NCBI RefSeq assembly: GCF_022317005.1
Contig: NZ_CP081006.1
Location: forward strand, 2,232,001 to 2,296,000
Length of the DNA stretch: 64,000 bases
Reading direction: 5' to 3'
Origin: Mycobacterium sp. IDR2000157661
GTDB lineage: Bacteria; Actinomycetota; Actinomycetes; Mycobacteriales; Mycobacteriaceae
Shown: positions 26,446 through 35,712 of the stretch, in pieces
How positions within the stretch are numbered: position 1 is the first letter of the stretch
How the letters are laid out: each line of letters starts with the position of its first letter
The notes under the pieces: model-generated
Database searches by the model: none
What the model was told of the DNA's origin: nothing
Seen by the model: only the letters and a program-made list of their open reading frames with translations
Position numbers and translations under genes: made by a program

Positions 26446-27345
26446 GTGCCGAAACAGCTGACCATCCCGCGGCTTCCGTCGTTGCCCGCGGTGGCGCCGG
26501 TCGCCGACCTCCCGGACGGTCGGGTGGTGGAACTGCCCGGGCGCGGCACCACTTTCGTCGTCGACTCGGGCCCGCACGACGGCCCGACGTTCGTGTTGCT
26601 GCACTCGGTGGCGTGCACTGGCGTGATGACCTGGTATCCCGCGCTGGCCCGCCTGCAGGAGTACGGCCGCGTCATCGTCTTCGATCAGCGCGGACACGGT
26701 CAGGGCATCGACACGCCGCGCTTTCTTCTCGAGGACTGCGCCGACGACGTCGCAGCCCTTGCCGACCTGCTGAACGTCGACACCTTCGTGCCCGTGGGTT
26801 ACTCGATGGGGTCGCTGATCGCCCAGTTAGTGTGGAAGCGGCACCGCGACCGGGTCGACGGCTTGGTGCTCTGCGCCGCGGCGGCGGCGATCAATCGCGC
26901 CAGCTATCAGCGGGTGGCGACCGGTGTGTTCGCGGCGCTGATGGAGTCGGTGAGCCCCCCGGCCCGCCGGCTCGCGCCCCCGGCCGCGGTGGCGTCCGGC
27001 TGGCTGCGCGATCACCAGTGGATCCTCGGGCAGGTGCGCAGCACGTCACCCGGCGCGATCACCCGGGCCGTTGCGGAGGTCATCCGCTTCGACTCCTCGA
27101 CATGGGTCCACGAGATCGATGTGCCGACCACGGTGCTGGTGACGACGCGCGACCGTGCCTTCGGTGTGCAGCGGCAACGCTGGCTGGCGAGTCGGATACG
27201 CGACGCCGAGACCGTGGAAGTCGAGGCGGGCCACGCCGGTTGCACGTTCGCCTCCGACCGGTTCGTCGCCGGTCTCGCCTCGGCGGTGGAGTCGGTGCAC
27301 AACCGCCTCCCGTCGCGTGACCGGTACAGGAGCGCGGAGGGCTAG
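26446..27345 (+). CDS. Alpha/beta hydrolase
   Basis: This 299-residue alpha/beta-hydrolase has the oxyanion region LLHSVACTG, the FDQRGHGQG strand motif and the nucleophile elbow GYSMGS. The late His lies in EAGHAGCTF, so the triad looks complete. The upstream part of the open frame overlaps xdhC and is not family-like, so I start at GTG 26446; GTG 26425 is an alternative. The stop is 4 bases before a WS/DGAT gene, so the two are probably co-transcribed and could act together on lipid esters. Confidence 0.75.
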   Translation: MPKQLTIPRLPSLPAVAPVADLPDGRVVELPGRGTTFVVDSGPHDGPTFVLLHSVACTGVMTWYPALARLQEYGRVIVFDQRGHGQGIDTPRFLLEDCADDVAALADLLNVDTFVPVGYSMGSLIAQLVWKRHRDRVDGLVLCAAAAAINRASYQRVATGVFAALMESVSPPARRLAPPAAVASGWLRDHQWILGQVRSTSPGAITRAVAEVIRFDSSTWVHEIDVPTTVLVTTRDRAFGVQRQRWLASRIRDAETVEVEAGHAGCTFASDRFVAGLASAVESVHNRLPSRDRYRSAEG

Positions 27346-27349
27346 CGGC

Positions 27350-28792
27350 GTGAAGCGACTCAGCGGCTGGGATTCACTGCTGCTGTGCAGCGAGACGGAC
27401 AACGTGCATCAGCACACGCTCAAGGTCGCCGTTGTCGACACCGCCGAGTTCGAGGGCGAGCCCACCTTCGACGCGTTCCTCGAGAAGTTCCGGTCACGGC
27501 TGTCTGCTCTCGATCCGCTGCGCTACCAACTGGTCGACGTCCCGCTGCACCTGCACCGGCCGGTGTGGCGGGAGGACGCCGACATCGACTTCGACTATCA
27601 CGTGCGCCGGGTGACGGTTCCGCCACCCGGTGGACGGCTGGGCCTCGACGCTTTGATCGGCGAGATCGCCGGCACGCCGCTGGACCGCCGCAAGCCGCTC
27701 TGGGAGCTCTATTACGCCGAGGACGTCGCCGAGAACCGGGTGGCGGTGATCGGCAAGGTGCATCATGCGCTCGCCGACGGGGTCGCATCGGCCAACCTGA
27801 TGGCGCGGGCGATGGAATGGCCGGGCGCAGGCCCCGATTCGTCGACCCGGCGGGAACCACCCGAAGCAGTCACCGCGGCAGACCTTCTGGTATTCGCCGG
27901 CCGCGACCACCTTCGACGGCTCGCGGGTTTGCCCGCCGCCGTCCGCGATGGGGTCCGCGGCGCGTATCGGCTGCAGCGGCGCGCGCGCCAACGCCGCCGT
28001 CATCCCCAACTGGCCGAGCGGTTCAAGCCGCCGCCCACGTTCCTGAACCGAAGGATCTCGCCGGGGCGGGCGTTCGCCACCGCGACACTGTCGCTCGACG
28101 AGGTCAAGGCGACGAGCAGGCACCTCGAGGTCACGGTCAACGACATGGTGCTCGCGATCGCAGCGGGCGGCCTGCGCTCGCTGCAGGCCAGGTACGACGG
28201 GCAGGCCGACGCCGCTCTCATCGCGTCGGTGCCCGCGGCGACCGACACCTCACCGGACCGGATCGCAGGCAACGAGCTGAGCACCATGCTGGTGTCGCTG
28301 CCCGTGCAGATCGCCGACCCGCTGGACCGGATCCGGCTGATCCGAACGGCCACGCGCATCGCCAAGGAGGACAACGAACTGCTCGGACCGGCGACGGTGA
28401 GCACCTGGCTGCAGTACGTGCCGCCGGCGGCGGTGCGGGCGACGTTCCGGTGGACGTCGCAGCGGCAGGCGCCGAACCAGTTGTTCAACCTGATCGTGTC
28501 CAACGTGCCGGGCCCGCGCGACCGGGGCCGCATCGCCGGCGCGGTGGTCACGGAGATCTATTCGGTGGGACCGCTGGCGGCCGGGTCCGCGATGAACGTG
28601 ACTGTGTGGAGCTATGTCGACCAACTCAACATTTCGGTGCTCTGCGACGACCGGGCGTTGAAGGATGTGCACGAAGCCACCGCGGCGTTCGTCGACGCGT
28701 TCGTCGAGATCCGCCGCGCGGCCGGCCTCGGCGAGACCAGCACCACCGTGTCCACCGCGTTGCCGCAGGCGATCAGTGAGCGGGCTGATTAG
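27350..28792 (+). CDS. Wax ester synthase/diacylglycerol acyltransferase (WS/DGAT)
   Basis: This 480-residue acyltransferase makes triacylglycerol or wax esters from acyl-CoA. The catalytic HHxxxDG motif is KVHHALADG (H138, H139, D143, G144), and the N-terminal LSGWDSLLL and C-terminal NLIVSNVPGPRDRG family motifs are present. The GTG at 27350 has GGAGG nine bases upstream. It follows the hydrolase by 4 bases. M. tuberculosis has many such tgs genes, and I cannot assign which one this is. Confidence 0.88.
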   Translation: MKRLSGWDSLLLCSETDNVHQHTLKVAVVDTAEFEGEPTFDAFLEKFRSRLSALDPLRYQLVDVPLHLHRPVWREDADIDFDYHVRRVTVPPPGGRLGLDALIGEIAGTPLDRRKPLWELYYAEDVAENRVAVIGKVHHALADGVASANLMARAMEWPGAGPDSSTRREPPEAVTAADLLVFAGRDHLRRLAGLPAAVRDGVRGAYRLQRRARQRRRHPQLAERFKPPPTFLNRRISPGRAFATATLSLDEVKATSRHLEVTVNDMVLAIAAGGLRSLQARYDGQADAALIASVPAATDTSPDRIAGNELSTMLVSLPVQIADPLDRIRLIRTATRIAKEDNELLGPATVSTWLQYVPPAAVRATFRWTSQRQAPNQLFNLIVSNVPGPRDRGRIAGAVVTEIYSVGPLAAGSAMNVTVWSYVDQLNISVLCDDRALKDVHEATAAFVDAFVEIRRAAGLGETSTTVSTALPQAISERAD

Positions 28793-28824
28793 CCTGGGTG
28801 ACTACTCACGCATAAGGAACGCAG

Positions 28825-29493
28825 ATGCGCAACGTAATGGCCACCCTGCTGGTCGGCGCGGCGGTGGCCTGGTCCGCCTGGTCGGCCTCGGCATCGCCGG
28901 ACCGACCGGTGCCGCCGGTGCCGCCGGTGTCTGGGGCCGCCGCCGCGGCTGGTCTGATCGATGTGCGCACCGTCGTGCCCGACGCGATCGTGGACCTGCG
29001 CTACGCCACTGCGAACAACTTCGTCGGCGAGCAGATGTACCCGGCCGACGCCCGCTGCCTGGTTCACCAGTCCATCGGCCCAGGGCTGGCCGCTGCCGCA
29101 GAGGCGCTGCGCACGGGCGGCGAGGTGCTGGTCTTCTGGGACTGCTACCGCCCCCGCGACGTACAGGTGCGGATGTATGACGCGGTGCCCGAGCCGGGCT
29201 GGGTGTCGCACCCGACCGCCTATGCACGCAGCCACGAGGCGGGCCTCTCCGTGGACGTGACATTGGCCCGCGGTGGTGCCCTGGTGGACATGGGCACCCG
29301 GTTCGACGAGTTCGTTCCCCGCGCCAACGCCTATGCCACCGACGGCGTCAGCGCCACCGTGCAGGCTAACCGGGCCCGGCTGCGGGACGCGCTGGCCAGG
29401 GGCGGCCTTCGGGTTTACCAGGGGGAATGGTGGCACTTCGACGCACCGGACGCCTACGCCGACCACCCGATTCTCGACGCGCCGGTCAATTAG
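28825..29493 (+). CDS. Secreted VanX-like D-Ala-D-Ala dipeptidase (M15D)
   Basis: This 222-residue protein has a signal peptide (about 1-23) and an M15D zinc dipeptidase domain. Visible site residues are H137 and D144 in SHEAGLSVD, and E201 and H204 in GEWWHF, plus R109 in DCYRPRD. The enzyme should hydrolyse D-Ala-D-Ala or similar cell-wall dipeptides outside the membrane, for recycling rather than vancomycin resistance because no vanHA genes are nearby. AAGGAA lies five bases before the ATG. Confidence 0.85.
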   Translation: MRNVMATLLVGAAVAWSAWSASASPDRPVPPVPPVSGAAAAAGLIDVRTVVPDAIVDLRYATANNFVGEQMYPADARCLVHQSIGPGLAAAAEALRTGGEVLVFWDCYRPRDVQVRMYDAVPEPGWVSHPTAYARSHEAGLSVDVTLARGGALVDMGTRFDEFVPRANAYATDGVSATVQANRARLRDALARGGLRVYQGEWWHFDAPDAYADHPILDAPVN

Positions 29494-29500
29494 ACCGGCG

Positions 29501-29617
29501 TCAGGCCGCGGTGGGGTCGCACAGGGCTGAGCAGTAGGCGCACAGGCTCGGCCCGAGCGTGGGATAGCCGCAACCGCCGCAGACCGCGACCGCAGGGGCC
29601 TCATGTGCTTCGAGCAT
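29501..29617 (-). CDS. 38-residue zinc-ribbon-like micro-protein
   Basis: A short frame reads MLEAHEAPAVAVCGGCGYPT followed by LGPSLCAYCSALCDPTAA. Two CxxC knuckles (C13/C16 and C26/C29) with 9 residues between them form a minimal zinc ribbon, plus an extra C33. On the minus strand TAAATA lies about 10 bases before the ATG, and no ribosome site is visible, so it may be translated from a very short leader. It starts 71 bases from the divergent MFS gene and converges on the dipeptidase gene. Function is unknown. Confidence 0.55.
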   Translation of the reverse strand: MLEAHEAPAVAVCGGCGYPTLGPSLCAYCSALCDPTAA

Positions 29618-29688
29618 GACGGATATTTACCCACTCGTGACGAAATCAATCCCGGATCTATACATCTTTGCGAAGCTGTCCACTCGAC

Positions 29689-31005
29689 ATGGCTACCGCA
29701 CTGGATCCGCTGACCGACGGCACCCACACCTCACGACGGGCCTGGACGGCCGTCGCCCTGCTCGCGATCGTCGGCACCCTCAATTACGCCGACCGGTTCC
29801 TGCCGGCCGTCCTGGCCGAGCCGATCAAGAATGATCTTGTCCTGTCCGACACGGCGATCGGCGTGATCAACGGCTTCGGGTTTCTGGCCGTGTACGCGGT
29901 GTTGGGTTTGTTCATCGCGCGAATCTCCGACCGCGGCGCGTTCGGCCTGGTGGTCTCGACGTGCCTGACGCTGTGGGGCGCGATGACGATGCTCGGTGGC
30001 GCCGTGCAGTCGGGCTTTCAGCTTGCGCTGACCCGCGTCGGCGTCGCCGTGGGCGAGGCAGGCAGCACACCGGCGGCGCACGCTTACGTGGCCCGCAACT
30101 TCGTGCCCGAGCGTCGCGCCGCTCCGCTGGCCGTCATCACCCTGTCGATCCCACTGGCCAGCGCCGCCAGCCTCATCGGCGGCGGGCTGCTCGCCGAATC
30201 GCTGGGGTGGCGAACGACTTTCGTTGTCATGGGCGCCATCAGCATCCTGTTCGCCCCTGTGGTGCTCGTGGTGCTGGGTCGCAGGCAGTCGATGCCCACA
30301 GGGCAGTCGGTGCCCGCCGCGACCGCCGCTGTGCACGGCGCCAAAGTGTGGGATCTGTTGCGCAAGCCGAGCTTCGTGATCATCGTCGTGGGCGCGGCCT
30401 GCGTCTCGGTGGCGGGTTACTCGCTGACGACGTTCGCCCCCGCCTACCTGATCCGCACCCGCGGCATGGAACTCGGCGAAGTCGGTGTCCAGTACGGGCT
30501 GGCCAGCGGACTGACGGGCATCCTCGGTCTGCTGGTCGTCGGCCGCATCGCCGACCGGCTGTCGGCCCGCGATCCGCGGTGGCTGCTCTGGCTGGTGGCG
30601 GCGATGACGACGGCCATGCTCCCGTTCTCGGCGCTGGCCTTCGTCGTCGACAGCCGGACGTTGAGCGTCTGGTTCATCTCGTTGAGCTACGTGGTGGGCA
30701 CCGCGTACATGGCGCCGTCGATAGCGGCGATCCAGCGACTTGCCCGTGCCGAACAGCGCGCCACCGCTTCGGCGATCTTCCTGTTCTTCAGCGCGATCGT
30801 GGGATCGGCCGGTCCGTTCCTGACCGGTGTCCTGAGCGATGCGCTCACAGACGACATGGGTGCGATGTCGCTGGCACGGGCGCTGCTGATCGTCCCGCTG
30901 TTCCAGATCGGCGCGGTCGCCTGCTACCTGTTGGCGAGCCGACGGTTCGTTCGCGAATTGGTCGACTCAGATGATCGGCGGGTCGTCGGGGCGCAGCAGC
31001 CGTAA
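29689..31005 (+). CDS. MFS transporter
   Basis: This major facilitator protein of 438 residues has about 12 hydrophobic segments. NYADRFLPAVLAEPIKND in helix 1 resembles Spinster-type and organic-anion MFS proteins. The substrate cannot be inferred. The ATG at 29689 is the family-like start. Its 3' end overlaps the convergent GH13 gene by 39 bases. Confidence 0.85.
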   Translation: MATALDPLTDGTHTSRRAWTAVALLAIVGTLNYADRFLPAVLAEPIKNDLVLSDTAIGVINGFGFLAVYAVLGLFIARISDRGAFGLVVSTCLTLWGAMTMLGGAVQSGFQLALTRVGVAVGEAGSTPAAHAYVARNFVPERRAAPLAVITLSIPLASAASLIGGGLLAESLGWRTTFVVMGAISILFAPVVLVVLGRRQSMPTGQSVPAATAAVHGAKVWDLLRKPSFVIIVVGAACVSVAGYSLTTFAPAYLIRTRGMELGEVGVQYGLASGLTGILGLLVVGRIADRLSARDPRWLLWLVAAMTTAMLPFSALAFVVDSRTLSVWFISLSYVVGTAYMAPSIAAIQRLARAEQRATASAIFLFFSAIVGSAGPFLTGVLSDALTDDMGAMSLARALLIVPLFQIGAVACYLLASRRFVRELVDSDDRRVVGAQQP

Positions 31006-32643
31006 CCACTTGTAACCGTAGGGCTCCAGGCCGATCTCGACCCGGCCCTTGTCGTCGAGCTCGTGCTCGGACAGTCCATCGAGCAGGTCGACCAGCCGGC
31101 ATCCCGGCGCTTCGTCGAGCTGAATCGGCACGAGGCAACCTTCTGCCCCGAAGTTGTGCAGTGCCACCATCGCCCAGCCCGGTTGCTCCCGGCAGACGTG
31201 GGCGAGCACAGCGGGATTGGGTTGGGTCAGGATGTGCGGGCTCGCCCAGCCGATCTCGGGTTGTGAGCGGTAGGTGTAGACGAGGTCGCGGATGAACCAC
31301 CAGAACGACTGGTGGTCCTGGCGCTGCTGGGCGGCGTTCACCCGGTCGGGGCCGTACATGCCGTCCGGGAGTGGCCGGGGTAGCTGACGCTTCGTCGCCC
31401 CGGAGAAGCCGCCGTTGGGCCCGCTCGTCCACTGCATCGGCGTGCGGACGGCGAATCGTCCTGCGACATCGAGGTTCTCGGCCATCCCGATCTCCTCGCC
31501 GTAGAAGAGCACCGGGGTGCCCGGTAGCGAGAACATCAGCGAGTAGACCATCCGCATGCGCCGCTCGTCGCCGCCGAGCATGGCGGGCAGTCGCCTGCGC
31601 AGGCCGCGCCCGTAAAGCTGCATGTCGGGGTCCGGCCCGAAGGCGTCGAAGATCTCCTGCCGCTCCTCGTCGCTCAGCTTGTCGAGCGTCAACTCGTCGT
31701 GGTTACGCACGAAGTTGGCCCATTGGCTGGTGATGTCGAGCGTCGGTCGTTGCTCGAGCGCATCGGCGAGCGGAGCGGCTTCACCGCGGGCCAGCGCCAG
31801 GTAGAGGTGCTGCATTCCGATGAAGTCGAACTGCATGTTGAGCCCGTCGCCGTCGGGCCCACCGAAGAAGGTCTTCTGGTCCTCGTAGGGCACGTTGACC
31901 TCGCCGAGCAGCACCGCGTCGCCGACCCGGCGGGTGACGAAATTGCGCACATCGCCGAGGTATTCGTAGGGGTCGAAGGCACCGGGATCGCCGGGCGCGC
32001 CGTCGCGGGCGAACAGGAACGGCACGGCGTCGATCCGGAAGCCGGACACCCCCAGTTCGAGCCAGAAGCCGAGCACCCGTGAGATCTCCTCTTGGACAAC
32101 CGGGTTGGCGATGTTGAGGTCGGGCTGGTGTTTGAGGAAGTGGTGCAGATACCACTCGCCGGTCTTGGGGTCGCGCTCCCAGAGGCTGTCCTCCTGGTCG
32201 GGGAAGACCACGTCGGCCGGGCTGGACTTGGGCTTCGTCGCGCTCCACACGTAGTAGTCGCGGTACGGATCGTCGGTGCTGCGGCGCGCCGACTTGAACC
32301 AGGGATGGCGGTCGGAGGTGTGGTTCATGACGAAGTCGACGATCACCCGCAGACCCGTCGACCTGGCGGTACGCACGAGTTCGACGAAGTCGCCCAGAGT
32401 GCCCAGGCGTGGATCCACGCCGAAGAAATCGGTGATGTCATAACCGTCGTCGACGCGGGCGGTCGGGTAGAACGGCATGAGCCACAGACACGTCACGCCG
32501 AGGTCGAACAGGTACTCGATGCGCTCGGTCATGCCGCGGATGTCCCCGCAACCGTCACCGTTCCAGTCGTAGAAGGTCTCGATGTCGGCGCAGTAGAAGA
32601 CGGCGTTCTTCCACCACAGGTCGCCGGTCTCGATCTTCCTCAT
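30967..32643 (-). CDS. GH13 alpha-amylase family protein, trehalose-synthase-like
   Basis: This 558-residue GH13 enzyme has an intact catalytic triad: D205 in GFRIDAVPF, E248 in LLGEVN, and D316 in NHDE. Region I is DFVMNH. It resembles trehalose synthase TreS (maltose-trehalose interconversion) but is shorter than typical TreS, lacks its N-terminal extension, and is clearly divergent. It may act on other alpha-glucosides. The ATG overlaps the stop of the upstream LLM gene (ATGA), so the pair is co-translated. Confidence 0.85.
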   Translation of the reverse strand: MRKIETGDLWWKNAVFYCADIETFYDWNGDGCGDIRGMTERIEYLFDLGVTCLWLMPFYPTARVDDGYDITDFFGVDPRLGTLGDFVELVRTARSTGLRVIVDFVMNHTSDRHPWFKSARRSTDDPYRDYYVWSATKPKSSPADVVFPDQEDSLWERDPKTGEWYLHHFLKHQPDLNIANPVVQEEISRVLGFWLELGVSGFRIDAVPFLFARDGAPGDPGAFDPYEYLGDVRNFVTRRVGDAVLLGEVNVPYEDQKTFFGGPDGDGLNMQFDFIGMQHLYLALARGEAAPLADALEQRPTLDITSQWANFVRNHDELTLDKLSDEERQEIFDAFGPDPDMQLYGRGLRRRLPAMLGGDERRMRMVYSLMFSLPGTPVLFYGEEIGMAENLDVAGRFAVRTPMQWTSGPNGGFSGATKRQLPRPLPDGMYGPDRVNAAQQRQDHQSFWWFIRDLVYTYRSQPEIGWASPHILTQPNPAVLAHVCREQPGWAMVALHNFGAEGCLVPIQLDEAPGCRLVDLLDGLSEHELDDKGRVEIGLEPYGYKWLRLLRPDDPPII

Positions 32644-33614
32644 GCCGTAACCTTGCGCGGATTCAGTTGCGGCAGCACCCGTTCGCCGAACATGTCGATG
32701 AACGCCGACTGCTGCTGCCCGACGAAATGCAGGTACACCTCGTCCCACCCCTGCTCGAGATCCTGCTGCAGCCACTCGGCCTGCCTGCCGGGATCGCTCG
32801 AGACGCGCACCGCCTGCCGGACATGTTCGGGGGAGACCTTTTCACCGACCACGTCGAACGCCTCGACGGTCTCGATGTCCCAGCAGACCGGCGGGTCGAA
32901 CACGTTGGTGCGCCACTGATGGTGGGCGATCGCCAGGGCCTCACCGTCGGTCGGTGCCCAGCTCAGATGCACCTGCAGACGTGCGGGCCCGCGTCCGCCG
33001 GCATCCCGGTACGCGTCGAGGACCTTCTGCAGCGCGTCTCGGGACTGGTTCACGGTGACCAGGCCGTCCGCCCACGCTGCATGCCGCCCCGCGGTCTCCG
33101 GCGTGACGGCCGGCCCGACGAGGTCGGGAACCGTTTCGGGAAGCGTCCACAGCCGGGCCCGGTTGACCTGAACCAGGCCCTGGTGGTTGACCTCTTCGCC
33201 GCGTAGCAGTCGGCGGATGACGTCGACGCACTCGATGAGCCGCTGGTCGCGCACGTCCTTGCGCGGCCATTCGGCGCCGGTGATGCGTTCGTTGGAGGCT
33301 TCGCCCGACCCGAGCGCCGCCCAGATCCGGCCCGGGAACATCTGTGCCAGCGTCGCGATCGCCTGGGCGATGATGGCCGGGTGGTAGCGCTGCCCCGGCG
33401 CGTTCACGACGCCGAACGGCAATTCGGTCGTCGCGAGCGCGGCGCCCAGGAAGGACCAGGCGAAGCCGGATTCCCCCTGGCGCACACTCCAGGGGCTGAA
33501 GTGATCCGACGACATGGCGGCGGTGAAACCGGCCTCCTCGGCATGTCGCACGTCGCGGAGCAACTGGGCGGGGTTGATCTGCTCGTGCGAGCAGTGGAAA
33601 CCGATGACCGTCAT
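32640..33614 (-). CDS. LLM-class flavin-dependent oxidoreductase
   Basis: This 324-residue luciferase-like monooxygenase-fold protein begins VIGFHCSHEQINPAQLL and has FPGRIWAALGSGEASNE near residue 94. It resembles the subfamily described as probable non-F420 (FMN) LLM oxidoreductases (TIGR03885, from memory). In this host it could use F420 or FMN. It is translationally coupled to the GH13 gene, an association that suggests a shared sugar or osmolyte function, but the substrate is unknown. Confidence 0.8.
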   Translation of the reverse strand: MTVIGFHCSHEQINPAQLLRDVRHAEEAGFTAAMSSDHFSPWSVRQGESGFAWSFLGAALATTELPFGVVNAPGQRYHPAIIAQAIATLAQMFPGRIWAALGSGEASNERITGAEWPRKDVRDQRLIECVDVIRRLLRGEEVNHQGLVQVNRARLWTLPETVPDLVGPAVTPETAGRHAAWADGLVTVNQSRDALQKVLDAYRDAGGRGPARLQVHLSWAPTDGEALAIAHHQWRTNVFDPPVCWDIETVEAFDVVGEKVSPEHVRQAVRVSSDPGRQAEWLQQDLEQGWDEVYLHFVGQQQSAFIDMFGERVLPQLNPRKVTA

Positions 33615-33676
33615 GGGCGAGCGGATACCCGTTCTTCACGACTCTTACGTCGACGTCAACGGGTAGGTTGCGCAAC

Positions 33677-34696
33677 GTGGCCGAGTTGATGAACCGCCAG
33701 ATCGTGTTGCGCCGCCGACCTACCGGGCTGGTGGCGCCCGGGGACACCGAACTCGTCACCGCCCCCGCACCGGAGCCGGCCGAGGGGGAGGCGTTGGTGC
33801 GCACCACGTATGTGGGCATCGATGCGGCCGCGCGTACCTGGCTCAACGACCAGCCGGGCTACCTGCCGCCCGTCGGGATCGGCGAGGTCATCAGGGCGGC
33901 CGGCATCGGCGAGGTGGTGGCGTCGCGGTGCGACGCCTACGACGTCGGAGATGTGGTCACCACACTCACCGGGTTTCAGGAGTACGTGATCAGTCGCGAC
34001 GACATCTTCACCACACCGGTTCCCGGGCCGGACGTGGATCAGCTCGCGGTGATGTCGGTGTACGGGCCGACGGGCGCGACGGCGTATTTCGGGATGATGG
34101 ACATCGGCAAGCCGAAGGCCGGCGAGACGGTGGTGGTGTCGGCGGCCGCAGGCGCCACCGGATCGGTGGCCGGACAGATCGCCAAGATCGCCGGCGCCCG
34201 GGTCGTCGGCATTGCGGGCGGCCCGCAGAAGTGCCGAGCCGTCGTGGAGGACTTCGGGTTTGACGCGTGCATCGACTACCGCGAGGACGATCTGCCCAGG
34301 GCGCTCAAGCACCACTGCCCCAGGGGCGTCGACGTCTACTTCGACAACGTGGGCGGCGTGATCCTCGACACGGTGCTGGGCCGTCTGGCACACAACGCCA
34401 GGGTGGTGCTGTGCGGAGTCATCTCGAGTTACCTCACCGGTGAACATCCCGGTCCCGCCAACTACGTCAACCTGCTCGCGAAGACGGCGCGGATGCAGGG
34501 CTTCAACGCGCTCAACGAGTGGGGCCGGTTCGACGAGGCGTTCGGTCCGCTGCGGCAGTGGGCCGCCGAAGGCAGGCTCGTTCATCGGGAAACCATCTAC
34601 GACGGCATCGAGTCGTGTGTCGAGGCGATGAACGGCCTCTTCACGGGGGCCAACATCGGAAAGATGCTGGTCAAGATCAGCGAACCGCGCGATTGA
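33677..34696 (+). CDS. Zinc-independent MDR-family NADP-dependent oxidoreductase
   Basis: This 339-residue medium-chain reductase is of the PTGR/curcumin-reductase type. There are no zinc-ligand Cys, the nucleotide motif is SAAAGATGSVAGQIAK, and FDNVGG lies near residue 220. Such enzymes reduce alpha,beta-unsaturated carbonyls with NADPH. I chose GTG 33677 because TAGGTT lies 7 bases upstream, typical leaderless spacing. ATG 33689 is an alternative. Confidence 0.82.
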   Translation: MAELMNRQIVLRRRPTGLVAPGDTELVTAPAPEPAEGEALVRTTYVGIDAAARTWLNDQPGYLPPVGIGEVIRAAGIGEVVASRCDAYDVGDVVTTLTGFQEYVISRDDIFTTPVPGPDVDQLAVMSVYGPTGATAYFGMMDIGKPKAGETVVVSAAAGATGSVAGQIAKIAGARVVGIAGGPQKCRAVVEDFGFDACIDYREDDLPRALKHHCPRGVDVYFDNVGGVILDTVLGRLAHNARVVLCGVISSYLTGEHPGPANYVNLLAKTARMQGFNALNEWGRFDEAFGPLRQWAAEGRLVHRETIYDGIESCVEAMNGLFTGANIGKMLVKISEPRD

Positions 34697-34787
34697 GTGG
34701 AACTCGCGCGATTCGCGCGGCACTTCGGCGGGTATTGGAGCGGTGCGGCGGCGGTCGCCGCACCCGCAGAACCGTAGGAGTCCGCAG

Positions 34788-35552
34788 ATGAGCTCGTCTC
34801 GAATCGCTCGATCGGTCGGCGCAGCGACGCTGTCCGCCGCCGCGTTGATGGCCGCGCCCGTTCCTCATGCCGCGGCCCAGCCGCCCCCACCCGCCTGCCC
34901 CGACGTTCAGGTGGTGTTCGCGCGTGGCACCGGGGAAGCAATCGGTGTGGGCGGAGTCGGACAGCTGTTCGTCGACGCGCTCCGTGCACAGGCCGCGCCG
35001 CGTTCGGTCGACGTGTACCCGGTCAACTACCCGGCCGCTGACAACTTCGGTGACCGCATCGAGTTCGCCCGGACGGTGGTCGACGGCATCCGCGATGCCG
35101 GAACGAAGCTGGAGGCCACCGCCGCGGCCTGCCCCGACACCGACATCGTGCTCGGCGGATTCTCCCAAGGTGCGGCTCTCGCGGGTTATGTCACCTCCGC
35201 CGAGATACCACCGGCAGTTCCCGGTGAACTCCGTGGCTTCGTCCCCAATCCACTGCCGATCGACGTGGCTGACCATGTCGCCGCGGTCGTGCTGTTCGGA
35301 ACTCCGTCGGCTCAATTGCTTGCCGACAACGGCGCTCCGCCGGTCGTCATCGGACCGGCTTATGCGGGCAAGACGCTGCAACTTTGCGCGGAGGGCGACT
35401 CCGTCTGCAACGGCGCTCCTCCGGTACCCAATATCGCGCACGTGTCGTACGGCTTCAACGGGATGACCGACGAAGGAGCGGCGTACGCGGTCGCTCGCCT
35501 GGATCCGGCACCCGCTGCTGTCCCGGCGATGCCCATGGCGTCCGCACCCTGA
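34788..35552 (+). CDS. Secreted cutinase-like esterase
   Basis: This 254-residue protein has a signal peptide to about residue 30. The cutinase triad is visible: S126 in GGFSQGAA, D204 in EGDSVC, and H218 in NIAHVSYG. Paired cysteines C37/C115 and C200/C207 fit the family disulfides. Mycobacterial Culp proteins are extracellular lipid esterases or phospholipases. TAGGAG sits seven bases before the ATG at 34788. A short Pro/Ala tail follows the domain. Confidence 0.9.
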   Translation: MSSSRIARSVGAATLSAAALMAAPVPHAAAQPPPPACPDVQVVFARGTGEAIGVGGVGQLFVDALRAQAAPRSVDVYPVNYPAADNFGDRIEFARTVVDGIRDAGTKLEATAAACPDTDIVLGGFSQGAALAGYVTSAEIPPAVPGELRGFVPNPLPIDVADHVAAVVLFGTPSAQLLADNGAPPVVIGPAYAGKTLQLCAEGDSVCNGAPPVPNIAHVSYGFNGMTDEGAAYAVARLDPAPAAVPAMPMASAP

Positions 35553-35712
35553 TCTGATCAGCGCGCGGAGGTCGGTCAAGGCGCAGCATCGACCGCTACA
35601 TCGACCTGTCCACGTGTCGGCCGGACGAGGTTCGTCAGTGAGAAACCCGGCGCAGCGCAGACCGAACGGGTGATACTCGGTCTCCAGCAGCCACGGCGGT
35701 AAGGTTCGCCCG

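Noticed and set aside
28825..29493. VanX-type vancomycin resistance cluster.
   Set aside because: Only the dipeptidase is present; no VanH, VanA or VanRS-like genes flank it, and it has a secretion signal, which fits cell-wall recycling.
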